Positions 25,443-30,274 of a stretch of 30,274 bases of DNA are shown here, one piece after another. A program made the position numbers and the translations under genes. The stretch spans positions 34,379 to 64,652 of the forward strand of contig QAXH01006701.1 in assembly GCA_004335635.1 (NCBI GenBank). Reading direction: 5' to 3'. The notes under the pieces are model-generated. The model ran no database searches, was not told the origin of the DNA, and saw nothing but the letters and a program-made list of their open reading frames with translations. This DNA comes from Chloromonas sp. AAM2. Lineage: Eukaryota > Chlorophyta > Chlorophyceae > Chlamydomonadales > Chlamydomonadaceae. Position 1 is the first letter of the stretch, and every line of letters starts with the position of its first letter.

Positions 25443-26171
25443 TTAAGACAACAGCGCAATCACCATAATATCATAAATAGCGTGTGTCCAGGCCGCGACT
25501 CCAAATCCTCTCCAAACATATATTCCATTTAGAATTAATCCAAACAAAAAGCGGTAAAGAAAACTATAAATTGTAAAAGCATCTCCCATGCTTCCAATGT
25601 AATGCACCGCAGAGAATAACAAGGCAGAAAGCACTACTGATGCCGTAACAGCGGCCCATTTTTTTTCAAAAACTTTAGTAAATATGAGAATAAGAACGGT
25701 AACAAGGAAGACTCTGAAAAATAATTCTTCATATAAACCCGCCCCTAACGATAATGCCAGTTTCTGTAAAATAGTAAGGCTTTCAATTGGGCTGCTTGCA
25801 GCAAAATTTACGATCCAGGAGACTAAACTCTGACTTATCATGGCTACTACAATGGCATAAAATGTTGCTTCTACGATCATTATAGGGAAATATGAAAAAC
25901 GCAGGGTTTTTAATCGAGCTCGTTCCTTATAAATAATGAACAAACCGGCTACGGCAACAAGTAAAAGTGAAAACGAAATCGCATTTACTCCCAGTGATGT
26001 AAATAAGGTTTTTATCCAAACATCAACACTAATTCGAACAATTGCATCGCCCGCCGGCTGGGAGATCAATATCAAAATCTCGTATAATAAAAACAGAGGT
26101 AAGCTTACCAGAAAGCTGTAAAGCAGATTATGGGTATTCTCAAAATATGGCTTTATATGATTAGTCATCAA
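25443..26171 (-). CDS. CPBP-family intramembrane metalloprotease
   Basis: An integral membrane protein with about seven hydrophobic segments and the CPBP (CAAX-protease and bacteriocin-processing) motifs: LYEELFFRVFL (motif 1, about residue 145), LLFSAVHYIG (motif 2), and THAIYD near the C-terminus. The glutamates and histidines are those that bind the catalytic metal in Rce1-type enzymes. Substrate unknown. Its ATG lies inside the end of the LysM gene (11-nt overlap), so it is probably translated by coupling as the last gene of the aroC unit. Confidence 0.9.
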   Translation of the reverse strand: MMTNHIKPYFENTHNLLYSFLVSLPLFLLYEILILISQPAGDAIVRISVDVWIKTLFTSLGVNAISFSLLLVAVAGLFIIYKERARLKTLRFSYFPIMIVEATFYAIVVAMISQSLVSWIVNFAASSPIESLTILQKLALSLGAGLYEELFFRVFLVTVLILIFTKVFEKKWAAVTASVVLSALLFSAVHYIGSMGDAFTIYSFLYRFLFGLILNGIYVWRGFGVAAWTHAIYDIMVIALLS

Positions 26172-27153
26172 CTTCGGTAAAAATACTTATGGCTGGCTCA
26201 CCCGTTTCGGATAAATTCAGAACATCATACGCCTTTTTGGATAATTTGATTCCATTTCCTGTAATCCGGTCATTCACTTTAACATATACGCCATTCTCAG
26301 TAACTGGATTTTCAATAAAAATTATGCGGCCTAATGAAATATTTGAATGTGCTGCGGTAAGTAGATCAGGATCATACAGCTCTCCGGTGGTTGTTGCAGA
26401 TCCGATTTCTGAATCACTGTATTTTAGTACTTTTACTTCTCCAAGCGCTTGCAAATTTGCGCCCTTAGAGAATGGATTATCATAATTTCTTGAAGGCGGA
26501 AGAAGTACCGTTATCTCTTCTCCTACTATCAGTTCATCTAAGTTGAACTCAGGATTTAAGCTTCTCAGTTCGTTTTCGGTCATCTTAAACCTATCAAGTA
26601 CCGCTTTTTTTGTGTCTCCCTGTTGTACCTCATAAATAGAAAATACACCTTGTGGAGCAGAACCCTCCGCATTACGGGCAATATTTGGAGCAGCGTTACT
26701 TACCTGTTTTTTTACCGTTAATCGCTGACCTATGCCTATGTTCGATCCCGATAGATTGTTCAGTGTCCGAAGTTGATCCACCGTCATATCATGTTCTTGA
26801 GCAATTTCGTACAAAGTATCTCCACTTTTGACAATATAAAATTTAGTAAGAGTTTCCCCTGACCTGCTTATAAGCGGTTCGGATGGCTCTTTAGGTATTT
26901 CGGCAGAATCATCACTCTCTCCGGGCCGATAATAAGTCAGTGTTTGACCTAATTCGATTTCATTTCCGGACAAGTTATTCCACTCCTTTAATTCTGCGAT
27001 CGTCACATTCAACCGCTTTGAAATATTATAAAGCGTATCTCCGCTTTTGACGGTATAAGAAGCTTCAGATTGAGCAAAAACATTACTACCAATGAGAAAG
27101 GAAAATAGTAATGACAGTACAATATATTTTTTTTGTGAGTAAATTTTGATCAT
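26161..27153 (-). CDS. Secreted LysM protein with C-terminal RlpA-like domain
   Basis: A signal peptide (about residues 1-28, ending NVFAQ) is followed by three LysM repeats at about 32-76, 105-148 and 173-218 (YTVKSGDTLYNIS, YIVKSGDTLYEIA, YEVQQGDTKKAVL). LysM binds peptidoglycan glycan chains. Residues 243-315 resemble the RlpA double-psi beta barrel: GELYD (Glu258, Asp261), LTAAHSN (His269) and VKVNDR (Asp295) line up with residues important in the RlpA lytic transglycosylase of Pseudomonas. However, the usual ASWYG start of that domain is replaced by VLKYSDSEI, so activity is uncertain. It probably acts on or anchors to the cell wall. The start overlaps the TPR gene by 4 nt (ATGA type). 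Confidence 0.88.
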   Translation of the reverse strand: MIKIYSQKKYIVLSLLFSFLIGSNVFAQSEASYTVKSGDTLYNISKRLNVTIAELKEWNNLSGNEIELGQTLTYYRPGESDDSAEIPKEPSEPLISRSGETLTKFYIVKSGDTLYEIAQEHDMTVDQLRTLNNLSGSNIGIGQRLTVKKQVSNAAPNIARNAEGSAPQGVFSIYEVQQGDTKKAVLDRFKMTENELRSLNPEFNLDELIVGEEITVLLPPSRNYDNPFSKGANLQALGEVKVLKYSDSEIGSATTTGELYDPDLLTAAHSNISLGRIIFIENPVTENGVYVKVNDRITGNGIKLSKKAYDVLNLSETGEPAISIFTEVDD

Positions 27154-27476
27154 GCGTCCAGTTCCATTTCAAGATTTAAGAGAGCCGCAGATAATTCGGA
27201 CTTGGTATGAGCGTCCTTCTGCTCCTCTGCTACTTTAATTCCCTCATTATAGACCTCAAGTGCTTCATCGTACTCTTCTAAGTTGGCATATAATTTTGCA
27301 AGGTGATAATAAACGCCCACATAAGCCGGATCCTGTTTCCGGATTGCTTCAAACAAAACTTTTGCCTTTTGGTATTCATCCACTTTCAACATTTCCAAAG
27401 CAAGCGTAAATTTATAAAAGGAATCTTCAGGATGCTCTTTAACGGCTTTGGCTAACGTGGATATACGTGCATTCAT
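27150..27476 (-). CDS. Small TPR protein
   Basis: A 108-residue soluble protein made of about three TPR units: SFYKFTLALEMLKVDEYQKA, VGVYYHLAKLYANLEEYDEA and the preceding and following helices. It has no signal peptide, so it is cytoplasmic. TPRs mediate protein-protein contacts; the partner is not evident. It overlaps aroC by 4 nt upstream and the LysM gene by 4 nt downstream, so the three genes are almost certainly translated from one message. Confidence 0.88.
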   Translation of the reverse strand: MNARISTLAKAVKEHPEDSFYKFTLALEMLKVDEYQKAKVLFEAIRKQDPAYVGVYYHLAKLYANLEEYDEALEVYNEGIKVAEEQKDAHTKSELSAALLNLEMELDA

Positions 27477-28657
27477 TGTTCCCGGTTTTCATAATTGGAT
27501 TCAATTTCCTGCATAGAATCTCCTCCAAATTTTTCTAAAAAAGCATTTGCCAGAACAGGTGCTATAACACTTTCAGCAACTACAACGGCCCGGGGCAAAG
27601 CACAAACATCTGAGCGCTCATACCTCGTTTCCGATTCTTTTTTGGAATGCATGTCTACGGTTCCCAAAGGATTTAACATTGTGGGAATCGGCTTCATCAC
27701 TCCTCGTAAAATAATAGGCATTCCGGTTGTCATTCCGCCCTCTATGCCCCCCATTCGATTTGTTCTTCTTGTGAATGAGTTTCCGTCATGTGAAATTTCA
27801 TCATGCACTTCCTGACCATGTCGGTGCCCTGCTTCGAATCCTAATCCAATTTCAATTCCCTTCATCGCCTGAGTCCCCATAATAGCTTGGGCAAGTTGTC
27901 CGTCAAGTTTTCGATCCCAATGCACATAGCTGCCAAGGCCTACAGGTAAACCTGTTACAACAATTTCGTAAATGCCCCCAAGTGAGGAACCTTCTTTTCG
28001 CCGAATTTTAATCTCTTCCCTCATTTGTACGGAAAGATCTTCATCTAAACAACGAACATCAGATTCATCCGCAGCTTTGTAAACAGCTTCTGCACCTGAG
28101 GCTGCTACCGGATCCGTAATCTCCCGTACCTGATTCCAATTTTCGTAACCAACAGATCCGATTCGCAATACATGCCCACCGATTTCAATCCCAAAATGTT
28201 TTAGGAACAGCCTTGAAATACTACAGCAGGCAACTCTCATGGCTGTTTCCCGAGCACTTGAACGTTCAATTACGGGCCTTATATCATCAAAATTATATTT
28301 CTGAGCTCCCACAAGGTCTGCGTGTCCCGGTCTTGGAAGCGTGATTTTTTCAATGCCCTCGGCTTCCTCTTTTTTATTCATTACGGTGGGCCATCCGGCA
28401 TCATCTTTTTTAAATGCTCGATTTGGCATTTTCATGGCTATCGGCCCGCCCATTGTCTTTCCAAACCGGACGCCTGAGGTAATAGTGGCAAAGTCTTTTT
28501 CAAATGCCATTCGTCCTCCCCGGCCATACCCTTTTTGTCTTCGAACTAAATGAGAAGCTATTTCTTCCTCAGTGATCGAGAGTCCTGCTGGCATACCTTC
28601 TACAATGCCGGTTAACTCTGGTCCATGTGACTCTCCGGCGGTCAAATATTTGATCAT
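27473..28657 (-). CDS. aroC: Chorismate synthase
   Basis: Converts 5-enolpyruvylshikimate 3-phosphate to chorismate, the last step of the shikimate pathway, with reduced FMN as cofactor. Family signatures are present: TAGESHGPELTGIVEGMPAG at the N-terminus, RRQKGYGRGGRM, LPRPGHADLVGAQKYNFDD, and ERSSARETAMRVA. The length of 394 residues is usual. It is the first gene of a four-gene unit in which the others are not aromatic-pathway genes. Two CTGTACAG palindromes lie in the 96-nt spacer upstream. Confidence 0.98.
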   Translation of the reverse strand: MIKYLTAGESHGPELTGIVEGMPAGLSITEEEIASHLVRRQKGYGRGGRMAFEKDFATITSGVRFGKTMGGPIAMKMPNRAFKKDDAGWPTVMNKKEEAEGIEKITLPRPGHADLVGAQKYNFDDIRPVIERSSARETAMRVACCSISRLFLKHFGIEIGGHVLRIGSVGYENWNQVREITDPVAASGAEAVYKAADESDVRCLDEDLSVQMREEIKIRRKEGSSLGGIYEIVVTGLPVGLGSYVHWDRKLDGQLAQAIMGTQAMKGIEIGLGFEAGHRHGQEVHDEISHDGNSFTRRTNRMGGIEGGMTTGMPIILRGVMKPIPTMLNPLGTVDMHSKKESETRYERSDVCALPRAVVVAESVIAPVLANAFLEKFGGDSMQEIESNYENREQ

Positions 28658-28670
28658 AAAAATATAACTT

Positions 28671-28719
28671 AACTGTACAGAATGTGGTTATAGTTCAGGT
28701 TAAAATAACAACTGTACAG
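28671..28719. promoter_or_regulatory. Paired AACTGTACAG palindromes upstream of aroC
   Basis: AACTGTACAG occurs at 28671-28680 and again at 28710-28719, in the same orientation. Each contains the 8-bp palindrome CTGTACAG. The sites are 39 bp apart, close to four helical turns, and lie 14-62 bp before the aroC start. Two spaced palindromes suit a dimeric regulator binding cooperatively. No regulator is known to me for this exact site. Confidence 0.4.
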
Positions 28720-28753
28720 CTGGAATGATGCCTATTCTTAAATTTATTTTTTT

Positions 28754-29173
28754 TTAAGATTGTTTCAGAAGATCATCAACTTTCTCCAACAACATACGTC
28801 TGTAGTTCTGTCGCTGATCGTTAGGTACCGTGAAATGGTAATTGGGATTAATAATTTTAACTGTAGCTTCATCCTCATTTAGCTTTTCAACTATTGCACG
28901 GGCGATCTTTCCGTTTACAATTTCACCACCGTAATTCACTCGCTCACTAAATACAAATTCATATTTGGATTCATCTTCATTTTCATGCATTTCCTGGATA
29001 CTAAGCCTGCTGCTCCGTATTGCTTGCTCAACTGTTGAGACCAACGTCCTGTAATCTTCAGAATATGTTTTTGAAGAATCTCCTGCCGATCCACTGGTTG
29101 CACATGACGTAATTAACACTCCAACAGCTATTAAGCAGAATGGCATTAAAAAAGATTTTGAAATTGTTGACAT
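28754..29173 (-). CDS. Small lipoprotein of unknown function
   Basis: The N-terminus has a hydrophobic stretch ending in VLITSCATSG, a good lipobox with Cys24. The remaining 115 residues look like one small alpha-beta domain: a helix DYRTLVSTVEQAIRSSRL, strands YEFVFSERVNY and ATVKIINPN, and a final helix RRMLLEKVDDLLKQ. This layout resembles small DUF3568-like lipoproteins, but I am not sure of the family. It is probably anchored in the outer or inner membrane. It lies between aroC and porQ on the same strand, with 96 and 114 nt spacers. Confidence 0.8.
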   Translation of the reverse strand: MSTISKSFLMPFCLIAVGVLITSCATSGSAGDSSKTYSEDYRTLVSTVEQAIRSSRLSIQEMHENEDESKYEFVFSERVNYGGEIVNGKIARAIVEKLNEDEATVKIINPNYHFTVPNDQRQNYRRMLLEKVDDLLKQS

Positions 29174-29287
29174 CGTATGATTCTCTAAGGTTATAAATTA
29201 ATCTAAAAGCTATTTTGCGGTTTCTTTAAATAGTACGCAATACACGTAAATTCAATAACATAATAATGCGATTGTCGTGTTCCGAAT

Positions 29288-30268
29288 TTAAAATAGTTTT
29301 GTCTTTATACTCAAACGCGTAAGTCCACCTAATTTGCTGTATGAGTTTCTGCTAAAGTCGAAGGTTATTCCCTGAATTTTAAACCCAAGACCAACTGAAA
29401 TACCAGCAAGATCAAAATTGCTTCCGGTCTTCATTTGTTCATGAAGGTAGTGATCATAGCCAAACCTGAAATCCAGGTTTTCTCCCAGGGCAGCTTCACC
29501 TCCAAAAATCACGTGCCGAAATGCGTTATCTAAAAGAGTTGGCCGGTCGGTCTCCCCTAAAATTCTAAGATCCCAGTCGTTGAGCCTTGCCAGAGTCAGG
29601 CTTAATTGGAACGGGAACGCTTCAGGTTTTTTGGTGATCCCAATGGAAATATCTAATGGCAGGGGCTCTCTGCGAACATCAAATGCCGTCAATTGCCCAC
29701 CCACATTTCTAATTGATAATCCAGCGCTAAAATGACTCGAGGTATCTTGATAGAAAACTCCGCCAGAAAGTGCTAAGGCCGTTGATTTATAGGAAGCATA
29801 AGAGGCATGAATAACATCGAACGAAGAACCAAGGTGCAAATTCTCTCCAACTAACAGGCTATAGCTGCCAGTCAATGCCATATCATTAGCATTAAATGAC
29901 CCGAGCTTCTCTCCATCTTCATTCAGCTCGTCAAATTCGCCATAACTCATAAAACGGATTCCAGCTGCAAATGTGCCAACATTTTCAACATGATAAGCCC
30001 CGCTGGTAAAACCCATGTTTGCTCCGCCTAAAAAATTCATAAATGATGCGGAAACCGATCCTGAGGATTCCCTTTTTAAATAGGCCGGGTTGATATGAAT
30101 CAAACTAAAGTCGGCGTTATACAACCCAACATGATTTCCTCCCAAAGCAGCCGTTCTTGCAGTTGGGGCAACTTCTAAAAATCTAAAAATTGTATCTGAG
30201 TTTGTTTGGGCGATTGTAGCTTCAGATATCCCGCATATCAACAGAACGAATAAAAAAACTCTTGGCAT
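29288..30268 (-). CDS. porQ: Type IX secretion system protein PorQ
   Basis: A 326-residue outer-membrane beta-barrel protein with a signal peptide (about residues 1-20, ending TIAQ). PorQ marks are RFLEVAPTARTAALGGNHVG, INPAYLKRESSG and FMNFLGGANMG, then GTFAAGIRFMSYGEFDELNE, SIRNVGGQL and REPLPLDISIGITKK. Alternating hydrophobic and polar stretches run to the C-terminus. PorQ belongs to the PorV/PorQ family and works with PorZ in late steps of type IX secretion. An in-frame TAA lies 6 nt upstream of the ATG, so the gene is complete although it ends 6 nt from the window edge. Confidence 0.88.
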   Translation of the reverse strand: MPRVFLFVLLICGISEATIAQTNSDTIFRFLEVAPTARTAALGGNHVGLYNADFSLIHINPAYLKRESSGSVSASFMNFLGGANMGFTSGAYHVENVGTFAAGIRFMSYGEFDELNEDGEKLGSFNANDMALTGSYSLLVGENLHLGSSFDVIHASYASYKSTALALSGGVFYQDTSSHFSAGLSIRNVGGQLTAFDVRREPLPLDISIGITKKPEAFPFQLSLTLARLNDWDLRILGETDRPTLLDNAFRHVIFGGEAALGENLDFRFGYDHYLHEQMKTGSNFDLAGISVGLGFKIQGITFDFSRNSYSKLGGLTRLSIKTKLF

Positions 30269-30274
30269 TATTTA

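Noticed and set aside
1..30274. CRISPR arrays, prophage genes, insertion sequences
   Set aside because: No regularly spaced direct repeats, transposase, integrase or phage structural gene could be found on either strand.

Overview
The window looks like a chromosomal segment of a Bacteroidota/Balneolota-type bacterium (Balneola/Gracilimonas-like is my best guess). The reasons are a PorQ-type type IX secretion protein, a probable TTG-N20-TAnnTTTG promoter in front of a tRNA, weak Shine-Dalgarno sites, a short CarB without its allosteric domain, and the tig-clpP-clpX order. Genes are dense, on both strands, and mostly housekeeping. No phage, insertion sequence or CRISPR array is visible.

Layout. 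1-3124: end of carA, a hairpin-rich non-coding segment, and carB (pyrimidine/arginine precursor synthesis). 3241-4524: an unrecognised membrane protein, then a spacer with a tRNA-like remnant and a strong terminator. 4894-8693: a six-PAS, NarL-type histidine kinase with its response regulator. 8690-10216 (minus): an unrecognised winged-helix-like protein and a SirB1-type transglutaminase-like protein. 10336-15280 (plus): arginine deiminase (interrupted by a 21-N assembly gap), an M50 site-2 protease, a lipoprotein, a possible small membrane peptide, smpB, and a MgtC/DUF4010 membrane protein. 15322-17447: the most unusual part, with a very AT-rich gene for a probable PD-(D/E)XK nuclease and then the RNase P RNA gene (minus). 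17448-18590 (minus): a DUF2784 membrane protein and a crotonase-fold enzyme. 18761-19764: a CysH-type APS reductase facing cutA. 19920-23322: tRNA-Leu(UAG), tig, clpP, clpX. 23404-25307: an orphan sensor kinase converging on an ECF sigma factor. 25443-28657 (minus): aroC, a TPR protein, a LysM-RlpA cell-wall protein and a CPBP protease, with start/stop overlaps at each junction. 28754-30268 (minus): a small lipoprotein and porQ.

Main discovery. The RNase P RNA carries a greatly enlarged P3 helix. A perfect 16-bp stem (20 bp with wobble pairs) closes a 131-nt loop that holds a 91-nt double-hairpin repeat. A second copy of the same repeat, also exactly 91 nt, lies about 3.8 kb away just upstream of smpB. 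A mobile REP-like element therefore appears to have settled inside an essential ribozyme. Other points worth checking are the AT-rich nuclease orphan, the frame mismatch across the gap in arginine deiminase (the true C-terminus with the catalytic cysteine is in another frame, ending at 11582), the tandem duplicated PAS domains, a crotonase lacking one of its two usual glutamates, and two unexplained palindromic signals upstream of the ECF sigma gene and aroC.
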